Part shown: in pieces, positions 8,213-16,697 of the stretch | Position numbering within the stretch: the stretch's first letter is position 1 | Layout: each line of letters starts with the position of its first letter | NCBI GenBank assembly: GCA_036924855.1 | Contig: JBAGRP010000001.1 | Location: forward strand, 3,782,001 to 3,846,000 | Reading direction: 5' to 3' | Length of the DNA: 64,000 bases | Origin: Nitrobacteraceae bacterium AZCC 2146 | Lineage (GTDB): Bacteria > Pseudomonadota > Alphaproteobacteria > Rhizobiales > Xanthobacteraceae | Translations under genes and position numbers: made by a program | The notes under the pieces: model-generated | Database searches by the model: none | What the model was told of the DNA's origin: nothing | The model's input: only the letters and a program-made list of their open reading frames with translations

Positions 8213-9475
8213 CTACGGCGCAGGCGAAATTTCCCGCTCGATCTTGCGCAGGCTGGTGATGTCGAGCAGATGCGCGCCCCAGCCGCGCTTTGCCAATGGA
8301 TGCGCCAGCTTCGGCGATGCCAGCAGCAGCAACGCCGTGATCGCCAATGGCACGGCGCTGACCCAGTCGAGGCGCACCGGGGTCAGTTCCTCGACGCTGC
8401 CGAGATAGGGACCGCGATGGCCTAACAGGTCGCGGCATGCGCGCAGGAGAGCGCGCCGGGTGCCGCCGCGTTGCGCGCAGCCGAGCAGCGCCTGCATCGC
8501 CTGATGCGTTGTGACATTCTCGCGGCTCTCCGACGCGACCGCTGGCGTTTCACCCAGCGAGACCCGCAGCAGCAGATCGACCAGATCGACGCCGGCGAGC
8601 CACGCGCTCATCGGCTCGACCAGCCGCGGATTGCAATCGATATAGAACGGCCCGCTACCCTCCTCCGGCATGATGAAATCGATCGACAACGCGCCGTGCC
8701 AGGCGAGATGACTTCCGATCGCCGCGAGATCGGCGCGGACGCGGTCGCGCCGCACGCTCTGCTTGATGGCGTCGCCGCCGCCGGCCCCGCCCGCGATCTG
8801 GCGATACGCATGAAAGCCGGTCAACGCGCCGCGGCAGAACACCGCCTGCACCTTCTCGGTGGCACCTGCGACCAGCGCCTGCACCAGCACCTCCCCGGCA
8901 AAACCATCGCCGGACTCCAGCTCCTGCAACGCACGTGTCAGATCGGCCTCGTCGCGCACCATCCAGACGCCGCGGCTGGCGGTGCCGATCGCGGTCTTGA
9001 TCACGCAGGGAAAGCTACTCGCGTTGCGGATTTCATCGGCCGACGTGACGATGCGTGTTTCCGGCTGCGGCAGGCCGAGCCGATCGAGCACGCGGCTAAA
9101 ACCGGCCTTGCTGTGCGCGATGCGATAATCCTCAAAGCCCGGCAGCGCCAGGCCGACCTTGGCCCCGAGCCGCCCCTGCACCTTTGCAAATAAAAATCCC
9201 TGCTCGTGAATCGGCAGCAGCACGTCGAAGCGCTCTCGCGCCAACAGTTGCTCGACGAAACGCAGGAAGCCCACGGGATCATCGCGCAGCGGAGGGCAGC
9301 GATGATATTTCCGCACGAAGCGGGAGAACCGTGTCAGGCCATGGGTTTCAGGATCGCAAATCTCGACCGCATGACCGGCCAGACCGAGCACGGTGACCAC
9401 CTCCCGCGCCGAGGTGCTGGTGCCCTCCGACAGCAGGATTCGCAGCGGCTTAAAAATGTAGCGGGACGTCGTCAT
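8213..9475 (-). CDS. ATP-grasp domain protein of unknown substrate
   Basis: A 420-residue protein. The N-terminal pre-ATP-grasp fold (about 1-110) begins with ILLSEGTSTSAREV. The ATP-grasp fold (about 120-310) has FPCVIKTAIGTASRGVW as the nucleotide-binding lysine and small loop, and IDFIMPEEGSG followed by YIDCNPRLVEP as the Mg-binding acid/Asn pair. The remainder resembles carboxylase-like ATP-grasp proteins. It should ligate a carboxylate to an amine or thiol through an acyl-phosphate. The ATG at 9475 is preferred over an in-frame TTG two codons upstream. It is a single-gene unit flanked by repeats, and I cannot name the substrate. Confidence 0.75.
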   Translation of the reverse strand: MTTSRYIFKPLRILLSEGTSTSAREVVTVLGLAGHAVEICDPETHGLTRFSRFVRKYHRCPPLRDDPVGFLRFVEQLLARERFDVLLPIHEQGFLFAKVQGRLGAKVGLALPGFEDYRIAHSKAGFSRVLDRLGLPQPETRIVTSADEIRNASSFPCVIKTAIGTASRGVWMVRDEADLTRALQELESGDGFAGEVLVQALVAGATEKVQAVFCRGALTGFHAYRQIAGGAGGGDAIKQSVRRDRVRADLAAIGSHLAWHGALSIDFIMPEEGSGPFYIDCNPRLVEPMSAWLAGVDLVDLLLRVSLGETPAVASESRENVTTHQAMQALLGCAQRGGTRRALLRACRDLLGHRGPYLGSVEELTPVRLDWVSAVPLAITALLLLASPKLAHPLAKRGWGAHLLDITSLRKIEREISPAP

Positions 9476-9655
9476 GCCCAATCATTTCGCATTGCCGGGC
9501 ATTTGTCGCGGGCGGAAAAGCCGCACGCCGCCGCCCTGCATGGGCCGCAACGGCTGCATGCCGCAGCGCTCATAGACAAGCACCGGCTGCGGCCCTAGGG
9601 GTAGCGAACCTCGCTGGTTGGGCTGCAGCAAACAAGAAACGGGCGGAAATTGAGA

Positions 9656-10882
9656 ATGGTCGATATTCCGGCCGCAACACACGATGTCCCGGCGGATTCG
9701 GCATTGCGTACGCTCGGTGCGATCTCGACCGCGCATTGGGTCAGCCATTTCCACATCTTCGTGCTGCCAATGCTGTTCCCGTTCCTGAAGGCGCAACTCG
9801 GCGTCGGCTATATCGAACTCGGCTTCGCGCTGACCACCTTTGCCGTGGTCTCCGGCCTGACCCAGGCGCCGATCGGCTATCTGGTCGACCGCATCGGCGC
9901 GCGAAAGATCCTGATCCTCGGCATGACGCTCGGCGGCTGCGCGCTGATCCTGCTCGGCCTGCATCTCAGCTACGCTTCCCTGATCGGCTGCGCCGCGCTG
10001 CTCGGCCTCGCCAACAGCGTCTATCATCCCGCCGACTACGCGATCCTCTCCGCCCACATGGATGAGGCGCGGATGGGCCGGGCGTTTTCGATCCACAGCT
10101 TTGCCGGCTTTCTCGGCGGCGCGGTCGCTCCGGCGATCATGGCGGCGCTGATCGCCGGCATTGGCGGGACAGGTGCGCTGATCGCCGCAGGTTGCATCGG
10201 ACTTGCGGTAGCGCTGCTGCTGATCGTGGTCGGGCTTCCCGATGCTGGCGCGATGCGGGATTACGACGCCGGTGGCGCGCCGGCGCCGAAAGTCAGCATG
10301 ATGACGCCTGCGATCATTCTGCTGACGGTGTTCTTCACGCTGCTGAGCCTGTCGCAAAACGGCATCAACAGCTTTGGCATCGTCGCGCTGATGAGCGGTT
10401 ATGGCAGTTCGCTCTCCGCCGCCAATATCGCGCTGACCGCGTTTCTCGGCTCCAGCGCGATCGGCGTGCTGGCCGGCGGCGTGCTCGCCGACCGCACCGA
10501 GCGCCACGGCCAGATCGCCGCGGCGTGCTTCGCGGTCAATGCATTGATTGTGTTCGCGATCGCCTCGGTGACGCTGCCGGAGCTGGCACTGACCATCACC
10601 ATGGCGGTGGCCGGTTTCCTCAGCGGCGTGATCGTGCCGTCGCGCGACATGCTGGTGCGCAACGCCGCGCCTGCAGGCGCCGCCGGCCGCGCCTTCGGCA
10701 TCGTCTCCACCGGCTTCAATTTCGGCGGCATCCTCAGCCCGCTGCTGTTCGGCTGGCTGATGGACCACGCCTTGCCGCACTGGGTATTCGGCGCTTCCGC
10801 CGCGTTCATGGCGGCGACAGTGCTGCTGGCGCTGGTGTCAGAGCGCAGGCCTGGCCTGTCGTCCCGGACAAGTGAGCGTTAG
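9656..10882 (+). CDS. MFS transporter (fosmidomycin-resistance-like)
   Basis: A 408-residue, twelve-helix major facilitator. The loop after helix 2 reads GYLVDRIGARK (motif A). NSVYHPADYAILS resembles the Fsr-type signature in the fourth helix region, and a second DRTERHG loop sits between the halves. An in-frame TTG lies two codons upstream of the ATG. The last seven codons (SSRTSER) and the stop lie inside an intergenic palindromic repeat that starts at 10858, so the C-terminus has been set by the repeat. The substrate is unknown. It lies 131 bases before the ABC/FtsX cluster on the same strand. Confidence 0.82.
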   Translation: MVDIPAATHDVPADSALRTLGAISTAHWVSHFHIFVLPMLFPFLKAQLGVGYIELGFALTTFAVVSGLTQAPIGYLVDRIGARKILILGMTLGGCALILLGLHLSYASLIGCAALLGLANSVYHPADYAILSAHMDEARMGRAFSIHSFAGFLGGAVAPAIMAALIAGIGGTGALIAAGCIGLAVALLLIVVGLPDAGAMRDYDAGGAPAPKVSMMTPAIILLTVFFTLLSLSQNGINSFGIVALMSGYGSSLSAANIALTAFLGSSAIGVLAGGVLADRTERHGQIAAACFAVNALIVFAIASVTLPELALTITMAVAGFLSGVIVPSRDMLVRNAAPAGAAGRAFGIVSTGFNFGGILSPLLFGWLMDHALPHWVFGASAAFMAATVLLALVSERRPGLSSRTSER

Positions 10883-10986
10883 CGAACGCTGATCCGGGAT
10901 CCATACCCGCTGTCGGCGCGGGGCAAGCGGCTTCCGTCAATATGGAAGACGGTGATTATGGGTCCCCGCCTTCGCGGGGACGACAC
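10858..10986. repeat. Palindromic intergenic repeat, family A (copy 1)
   Basis: The outer arms GTCGTCCCGG and GGGGACGAC bracket inner arms ATCCGGGATCCATA and TTATGGGTCCCC. The left half contains the stem AGCGTT-AGCG-AACGCT, and the right half CCCCGC-CTT-GCGGGG. The element begins inside the end of the MFS gene and ends 27 bases before the ABC ATPase start. The same architecture recurs at 24711-24844, and a single-hairpin version lies at 15221-15264. Confidence 0.75.
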
Positions 10987-11013
10987 CGAGAGAGTCTGCT
11001 ACAGTGGCCCAGC

Positions 11014-11667
11014 ATGCTCACCGTTCGAAACCTCACAAAATCCTATCGCTCGGCGCAGGAACAGGTCGCGGTGCTGCGCGGCGTCGATCTCAACGTCGCC
11101 GCCGGTGAAAGCGTGGCGCTGACCGGCGAATCCGGCAGCGGCAAGAGCACGCTGCTGCATCTGATCGCCGGGCTCGACCAGGCCGACGGCGGCGAGGTGA
11201 AACTCGAAGACGTGCTGATCACCGGCCTGTCGGATTCCGGCCGCGCCATGCTGCGGCGCGACCGGCTCGGCCTGGTGTTCCAGCAGTTCAACCTGATCCC
11301 GAGTCTCAGCGTCGCCGACAACCTCGCCTTCCAGGCGCGCATCTCCGGGCGGCATGATCTTGTCTGGCAGACCGAACTGATCGAGCGACTCGGGCTTGGC
11401 GCGCTGCTGAAGCGCTACCCCGAACAGCTCTCCGGCGGCCAGCAACAACGCGTCGCGATTGGCCGCGCGCTGGCGTCGAGGCCCTTATTGCTGCTCGCCG
11501 ATGAGCCCACCGGCAATCTCGACGAGGAAACCGCGGACAATGTGCTGAGTCTCGCGCGCGATCTGGTGGCGCGCACCGGCTGCGGTTTCCTGATGGTGAC
11601 GCACAGCACGCGGCTGGCGGCCACGCTCGACCGCCAGGTGCAACTACATGCCGGGCTGATCCAGTGA
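11014..11667 (+). CDS. ABC transporter ATPase, LolD/MacB type
   Basis: A 217-residue ATPase that powers the FtsX-type permease encoded next. It has Walker [10 protein letters not shown] near 37-45, Q-loop VFQQFNLIP, signature LSGGQQQR and Walker B LLLADEPTGNLDEE, which is the LolD/MacB/FtsE form. The frame is open for 24 codons upstream, but those codons lie in the repeat and the ATG at 11014 (MLTVRNLTKSY) is the family start. Its stop overlaps the permease GTG by four bases (GTGA), so the two subunits are translationally coupled. The transporter probably moves a lipid, lipoprotein or other envelope molecule by mechanotransmission, not by classical import. Confidence 0.9.
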   Translation: MLTVRNLTKSYRSAQEQVAVLRGVDLNVAAGESVALTGESGSGKSTLLHLIAGLDQADGGEVKLEDVLITGLSDSGRAMLRRDRLGLVFQQFNLIPSLSVADNLAFQARISGRHDLVWQTELIERLGLGALLKRYPEQLSGGQQQRVAIGRALASRPLLLLADEPTGNLDEETADNVLSLARDLVARTGCGFLMVTHSTRLAATLDRQVQLHAGLIQ

Positions 11668-14126
11668 GACGCGCGCTGTGGATCCTCGCGGTGCTGCTGA
11701 GCCACTGGCGCCGGCACCCGATGCAGCTCGCCACCTTGCTGGTAGGGCTGATCGCCGCCACTGCGCTGTGGAGCGGCGTGCAGGCGCTCAACCAGCAGGC
11801 CCGCGCCAGCTACGATCGCGCCGCGGCGACCTTTGGCGGCGCGCGCACCGCGATGCTGGTCGGCCGCGATCGCCCGACGTTTTCGCAACGACTGTTCGTC
11901 GATCTGCGCCGCGCGGGGTGGCCGGTGTCGCCCATGCTGGAAGGCCGAGTCCAGATCGGCGGACGTTCGGTGCGCCTGCTTGGTATCGAGCCGGTGACGC
12001 TGCCGGTGGAAGCGACGTCGACGGCCGAAATCGGCAAGGGAGGCGTGCAGTCGTTCATCACGCCGCCGGGGCAGACGCTGCTGGCGCCGGAGACATTGGC
12101 CGATCTCGGCCTCATTGAGGGCGCAACGCCTGATATCGATACCGCGCGGGCGCTGCCGCCCTTGCGGGTGCAGCCGCAACTGGTGCAGGGCGTACTGGTG
12201 GTCGATATCGGCATCGCACAGCGGCTGCTGAAAATGCCGGACCAGATTTCGCGGCTGCTGATCGGCAAGGCCAAAGCGCCGCGCGCGGCACTGGAGAGCG
12301 TTGTTGGCAATCAGCTCCGTCTCGTCGAGCCCGACGCCGAGACCGATCTCGAACGGCTCACCGACAGTTTTCATCTTAACCTCACCGCCTTCGGGTTGTT
12401 GTCGTTCTTCGTCGGCCTGTTCATCGTCAACTCCGCCATCGGGCTCGGCTTCGAACAACGGCTGCCGATGCTGCGCACGCTGCGTGCCTGCGGTGTCTCG
12501 GCGCGGCAACTCAATGCGGTGCTGCTGATCGAGCTGGTATCGATCGCCGTTGTCGCGGGATTGATCGGTCTGGTCTGCGGCTATCTGATCGCGGCGGCGC
12601 TGCTGCCCGATGTCGCGGCGAGCCTGCGCGGGCTCTATGGCGCGACGATACCGGGCCAGCTGACGCTGAAGCCGGAATGGTGGCTGGCGGGACTTGCGAT
12701 CTCGGTGATCGGCGCGCTGCTGGCCGCGACATCGAGCCTGCTGAAGGCCGTGCGGCTGCCATTGCTGGCGACAGCGCAGCCCTATGCCTGGCAACAAGCG
12801 CAGCATCGCTGGCTGAAATTGCAGGGCGCGGGGGCGGCGATCGTGCTGGTGGGCGCCGCCGGCGTGCTGTGGCTCGGCGATTCCCTGATCGCGGGATTTG
12901 TGGTGCTGGCGGCACTGCTGCTTGGCGCGGCACTGGCATTGCCGGTGATCCTCGGCGGCGTGCTGGCGGCGGGCGAGCGCGGCACGCGGCGGCTGCTGAC
13001 AAAATGGTTCTGGGCCGACAGCCGCCTGCAGCTCTCGGGATTGTCGCTCGCCTTGATGGCGCTGTTGCTGGCGCTGGCGGTGAATGTCGGCGTCGGCACC
13101 ATGGTGGAGAGTTTCAGCCGGACGTTTACGGGCTGGCTTAACGGCCGGCTTGCGGCGGAGATCTATCTCAATGCGTCAAGCGAGGCGCAGGCGGTGGAGA
13201 TCAGGGACTGGCTGAAGCAGCGCCCGGAGGTGCAGGCGGTGCTGCCGGGCAGCCGCACCGACGTGCAGCTCAATGGCCTGCCGGTGGAAGTGCTGGGGTT
13301 AGCCGATCACGCGACGTACAGGGATCAATGGCCGCTGCTGGAGGCGACGAAGGATGCCTGGGATCGCGTGCATGCCGGCGACGCCGCGCTGATCAGCGAG
13401 CAACTGGCGCGACGGCTGAAGCTCGGCATCGACGGCCGCTTTGAGCTGCCGGTGCCATCAGGCAACTGGCCGCTCGACGTGGTCGGCATCTATGCCGACT
13501 ACGGCAATCCGAAGGGCCAAATCGCCATCGCCATCGATGCGCTGGTGAAGCGGTTTCCGGACATTTCGCAGACCCGCATGGGCCTGCGGGTGCAGCCTTC
13601 GGCGGTGCCGGCACTGATCGCCGCGATCCAAGGCAAATTCGGCCTCGACGGCCGCAACCTCGCCGACCAGGCGACGGTCAAAGCTGAATCGTTGCGCATC
13701 TTCAACCGCACCTTCGCGGTGACCGCAGCGCTGAACGCCTTCACCCTCGGCGTCGCCGGCGTGGCGCTGCTGACCAGCCTGCTGACTTTAAGCAATTCGC
13801 GGTTGCCGCAACTGGCGCCGCTATGGGCGATCGGCATCAACAGGCGGCGGCTCGCCGGAATCGAGTTGTTGAAGACCCTGTCGGTGGCGCTGATCACCGC
13901 GCTGCTGGCGCTGCCGCTGGGCCTGCTGGTGGCGTGGTGCCTGATCGCGGTGGTGAACGTCAAAGCGTTCGGCTGGCGACTGCCATTCCATGTGTTTCCG
14001 CTGCAGCTGATCGAACTGCTGGGGGTGGCGATGCTGGCGTCGCTGCTGGCCGCGCTGCTGCCGATCTTAAAGCTATTGCGGATGCAACCCGCAAAGCTGG
14101 TGAAGGTGTTTGCCGATGAACGGTAG
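11664..14126 (+). CDS. FtsX-family ABC permease (two FtsX domains)
   Basis: An 820-residue inner-membrane protein with an N-terminal helix (15-35), a periplasmic domain (about 40-240), a first FtsX membrane unit (about 245-420), two central helices and a second periplasmic domain (about 470-670). A final FtsX unit (about 690-815) follows, and the protein ends in a basic tail. This duplicated layout is typical of type VII ABC exporters encoded beside AttH-like lipocalins. The GTG start overlaps the ATPase stop. The end overlaps the next gene by 11 bases, so all three are one translational unit. The substrate is unknown. Confidence 0.87.
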   Translation: MRRALWILAVLLSHWRRHPMQLATLLVGLIAATALWSGVQALNQQARASYDRAAATFGGARTAMLVGRDRPTFSQRLFVDLRRAGWPVSPMLEGRVQIGGRSVRLLGIEPVTLPVEATSTAEIGKGGVQSFITPPGQTLLAPETLADLGLIEGATPDIDTARALPPLRVQPQLVQGVLVVDIGIAQRLLKMPDQISRLLIGKAKAPRAALESVVGNQLRLVEPDAETDLERLTDSFHLNLTAFGLLSFFVGLFIVNSAIGLGFEQRLPMLRTLRACGVSARQLNAVLLIELVSIAVVAGLIGLVCGYLIAAALLPDVAASLRGLYGATIPGQLTLKPEWWLAGLAISVIGALLAATSSLLKAVRLPLLATAQPYAWQQAQHRWLKLQGAGAAIVLVGAAGVLWLGDSLIAGFVVLAALLLGAALALPVILGGVLAAGERGTRRLLTKWFWADSRLQLSGLSLALMALLLALAVNVGVGTMVESFSRTFTGWLNGRLAAEIYLNASSEAQAVEIRDWLKQRPEVQAVLPGSRTDVQLNGLPVEVLGLADHATYRDQWPLLEATKDAWDRVHAGDAALISEQLARRLKLGIDGRFELPVPSGNWPLDVVGIYADYGNPKGQIAIAIDALVKRFPDISQTRMGLRVQPSAVPALIAAIQGKFGLDGRNLADQATVKAESLRIFNRTFAVTAALNAFTLGVAGVALLTSLLTLSNSRLPQLAPLWAIGINRRRLAGIELLKTLSVALITALLALPLGLLVAWCLIAVVNVKAFGWRLPFHVFPLQLIELLGVAMLASLLAALLPILKLLRMQPAKLVKVFADER

Positions 14127-15201
14127 ACCGATCACGCGTCGCGCGTTTGCCGGCGGGCTCGCTTGGCTCGGCCTCGGCGGCCCGCGCGCGTGGGCGCAAG
14201 GTTTTGCGGGATTGGGCCACGACGCCGACGGCTTTGCCACCGTCGTGCCCGGCCGCGCGCTGACCTTCCCCGCCGATCACGGCCCGCATCCCGACTATCG
14301 CATCGAGTGGTGGTACCTCACCGCGAATCTCGGGGATGCCAAAGGCGCGGCCTATGGCGCGCAATGGACCTTGTTTCGCCAGGCGATCGCGCCGGGCGTG
14401 CAGAGGGATGGCTGGGCCAATCAGCAGATCTGGATGGGCCATGCCGCGGTGACGTCAGCCGACACACATCGCTACAGCGAAGCCTTTGCCCGCGGCGGCG
14501 TCGGCCAGGCCGGCGTCACCGCGACGCCGTTCCGCGCCTGGATCGATGCCTGGGAGATGCGCGGGCTTGATGGTTTTGACGATGCGACCATTGCACCGCT
14601 GGAGGTGTCGGCGTCAGGCGCGGATTTCAATTACAAGCTCCGCCTCGAGGCCCGGCAGCCATTGGTGCTGCAGGGCGACGCCGGCTTCAGCAAGAAATCC
14701 GAACGCGGCCAGGCGTCGTATTACTACAGCCAGCCGTATTTCACGGCGACCGGCAGTATCACCATCGACGACAAGCCCGTCGCGGTGAGCGGCCGGGCGT
14801 GGATGGACCGCGAATACAGCAGCCAGCCGCTGGCCTCCGACCAGACCGGCTGGGACTGGCTCTCGCTGCATCTGGAATCCGGCGAGAAACTGATGCTGTT
14901 CCGGCTGCGGCAAAGCGGCGGCGAGAATTACTTTTCCGGCAACTGGATTTCGCAGGACGGCAGATCCGAGCAAATCGCATCAGGCGAAATCATCATGACG
15001 CCGACAACGACGACCGAGGTCGCGGGCCGCAAGATACCGACCGCATGGCGCGTGGGCATTGCCGCGCGCGGCCTGGCGATCGAGACCACGCCGCTCAATG
15101 CGCAGAGCTGGATGGGCACCAGCTTTCCCTATTGGGAAGGCCCGATCGCCTTCAAAGGCAGCCACAGCGGCGTCGGTTATCTGGAGATGACGGGGTATTG
15201 A
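14116..15201 (+). CDS. AttH/CrtC-like lipocalin domain protein, exported
   Basis: A 361-residue protein. The N-terminus TRRAFAGGLAWLGLGG is a twin-arginine-like signal followed by a cleavage region ending WAQG. The mature part has HPDYRIEWWYLTANL, AQWTLFRQ, WMGHAA and GRAWMDREYSSQ. These are hallmarks of the AttH / hydroxyneurosporene-synthase lipocalin fold (two linked beta-barrels). It is probably a periplasmic or outer-leaflet carrier or enzyme for a hydrophobic molecule handled by the upstream ABC/FtsX pair. ATG 14116 is favoured over an in-frame TTG at 14110, and overlaps the permease gene by 11 bases. No carotenoid genes are nearby, so a CrtC hydratase role is unlikely. Confidence 0.83.
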   Translation: MNGRPITRRAFAGGLAWLGLGGPRAWAQGFAGLGHDADGFATVVPGRALTFPADHGPHPDYRIEWWYLTANLGDAKGAAYGAQWTLFRQAIAPGVQRDGWANQQIWMGHAAVTSADTHRYSEAFARGGVGQAGVTATPFRAWIDAWEMRGLDGFDDATIAPLEVSASGADFNYKLRLEARQPLVLQGDAGFSKKSERGQASYYYSQPYFTATGSITIDDKPVAVSGRAWMDREYSSQPLASDQTGWDWLSLHLESGEKLMLFRLRQSGGENYFSGNWISQDGRSEQIASGEIIMTPTTTTEVAGRKIPTAWRVGIAARGLAIETTPLNAQSWMGTSFPYWEGPIAFKGSHSGVGYLEMTGY

Positions 15202-15220
15202 GGAGCGAAACCTCTCCACA

Positions 15221-15264
15221 TGTCGTCCCGGCAAGCGAGCTTGCGAGCGCAAGCCGGGACGACA
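15221..15264. repeat. Palindromic repeat, family A (single-hairpin form)
   Basis: Perfect 12-base arms TGTCGTCCCGGC / GCCGGGACGACA close around a nested stem GCTTGCG-AG-CGCAAGC. Its first 39 bases are identical to the left unit at 24711-24749. It lies between the convergent ends of the AttH-like gene and the binding-protein gene and may act as a transcript-end hairpin. Confidence 0.75.
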
Positions 15265-15298
15265 GGGGGAAAGGCTTGCGTGCTCCCACGTCCTTCGC

Positions 15299-16495
15299 CT
15301 ACTTCGTCAGCGGGCAGCCACTCTCCGCCGCGGTGGGGAACGCCTTGTCGCCGGGGACGGTGGCGAGCATCTTGTAGTAGTCCCACTGCTTCTTGGATTC
15401 CGAAGGCTTCTTGACCTCGAACAGATAGAGGTCGTGAACCATGCGGCCGTTGGCGAGCACCTTGCCGCCCTGGGCGAAGGCGTCATCGACCGGCAGTTCC
15501 TTCAGCTTTTTGGCGACGGCTTCGGTGTCCTTGGAACCTGCGGCCTTGACCGCCTTGAGATAGGACAGCGTCGCCGAATAGGTGCCGGCCTGGATCATGT
15601 TGGGCATCCGCTGGGTGCGCTTGAAGAAGCGCTCGGCGAATTCACGCGATTTGCCGTCGCGGTCCCAGTAATAGCCTTCGGTGAGCACGAGACCCTGTGC
15701 GGCCTGCAGCCCGAGGCCGTGGACCTCCGCCAGCGTCAGCAGCAGGCCCGCGAGTTTCTGGCCGCCGGCGACGATGCCGAATTCCGCGGCCTGCTTGATC
15801 GAGTTGGCAGTATCAAGTCCGGCATTGGCGAGACCGACGATCTTCGCCTTTGAGCTCTGCGCCTGCAGCAGGAATGACGAGAAGTCCGACGAGTTCAGCG
15901 GATGGCGTACGGCACCCAGCACCTTGCCGCCCTTGGCAAGGACGATCTCGGCGGTATCCTTTTCAAGGGCATAACCGAAGGCGTAGTCGGCGGTGAGAAA
16001 GAACCAGGTATCGCCGCCGGTTTCCACCAGCGCGCCGCCGGTGCCGATTGCGAGGGCGTGGGTGTCGTAGGCCCAGTGGAAACCATAGGGCTGACAGGCG
16101 TCGCCTGTGATCCGCGAGGTCGCGGCGCCGACGACGATGTCGATCTTCTTCTTTTCCTTCGAAAGTTCCTGCACGGCGAGCGCGACCGACGATGTCGTCA
16201 GTTCGGTGATCATGTCGACGCCGTCGACATCGTACCATTTGCGCGCAATACTGGCGCCCAGATCGGGCTTGTTCTGGTGATCCGCGCTGACGATCTCGAT
16301 CTTCTGACCGAGTACGCTGCCGCCGAAATCCTCGATCGCCATTTTCGCGGCTTCGAGCGACCACTTGCCGCCGTAGTCGGCGTAGACGCCGGATTGGTCG
16401 TTGAGGATGCCGATCTTGACGCCCTGCGCCGCAACCGGCGCGGCGAGGAACAGGCTGCAAACCGCAACAGCCGACGACAAGTGCGCGAATTTCAT
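15299..16495 (-). CDS. ABC substrate-binding protein, branched-chain amino acid (Peripla_BP_6) type
   Basis: A 398-residue periplasmic protein with a Sec signal peptide (residues 1-23, ending AAPVAAQG). The mature part starts VKIGILNDQSGVYADYGG, the classical ligand-loop region of LivK-like proteins, and contains YDTHALAIGTGGALVETGG and DTANSIKQAAEFG. In rhizobia this class binds amino acids, amides or aromatic acids. No livHMGF genes are adjacent, so it is an orphan receptor that would borrow a transporter encoded elsewhere. GGGAGG lies six bases before the ATG. The gene stands alone between the AttH-like gene and htpG. Confidence 0.88.
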   Translation of the reverse strand: MKFAHLSSAVAVCSLFLAAPVAAQGVKIGILNDQSGVYADYGGKWSLEAAKMAIEDFGGSVLGQKIEIVSADHQNKPDLGASIARKWYDVDGVDMITELTTSSVALAVQELSKEKKKIDIVVGAATSRITGDACQPYGFHWAYDTHALAIGTGGALVETGGDTWFFLTADYAFGYALEKDTAEIVLAKGGKVLGAVRHPLNSSDFSSFLLQAQSSKAKIVGLANAGLDTANSIKQAAEFGIVAGGQKLAGLLLTLAEVHGLGLQAAQGLVLTEGYYWDRDGKSREFAERFFKRTQRMPNMIQAGTYSATLSYLKAVKAAGSKDTEAVAKKLKELPVDDAFAQGGKVLANGRMVHDLYLFEVKKPSESKKQWDYYKMLATVPGDKAFPTAAESGCPLTK

Positions 16496-16624
16496 ACATA
16501 GCCTCCCGATGTTTTTTAATGTTGGCGGGAAGCTATTTTAGAATGTTGCGGATGCCCAGCTAATCTTTCGGCGTAGCTGATCAACGATCGTTGCCTGCCT
16601 TGAGCCGCCATCGGCAGCGCGCTC

Positions 16625-16648
16625 CCTCGCCCCGCTTGCGGGGAGAGG
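16625..16648. repeat. Short palindrome, family C (copy 1, one mismatch)
   Basis: CCTCGCCCCGC-TT-GCGGGGAGAGG, an eleven-base stem with one mismatch, sits between the start of the binding-protein gene and the end of htpG. Perfect versions occur at 33489-33514 and 53326-53351, all embedded in similar flanks (a GCTCCCTCGC-like stretch just before). Confidence 0.65.
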
Positions 16649-16697
16649 TTAGGTCCGTGCGCGTGGTGCGACGGATTCATGACTTCTGAAACGGAGG

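Noticed and set aside
14116..15201. Carotenoid 1,2-hydratase (CrtC)
   Set aside because: The lipocalin fold is shared, but no carotenoid genes are nearby and the gene is fused translationally to an ABC/FtsX pair, which points to the AttH-like class.
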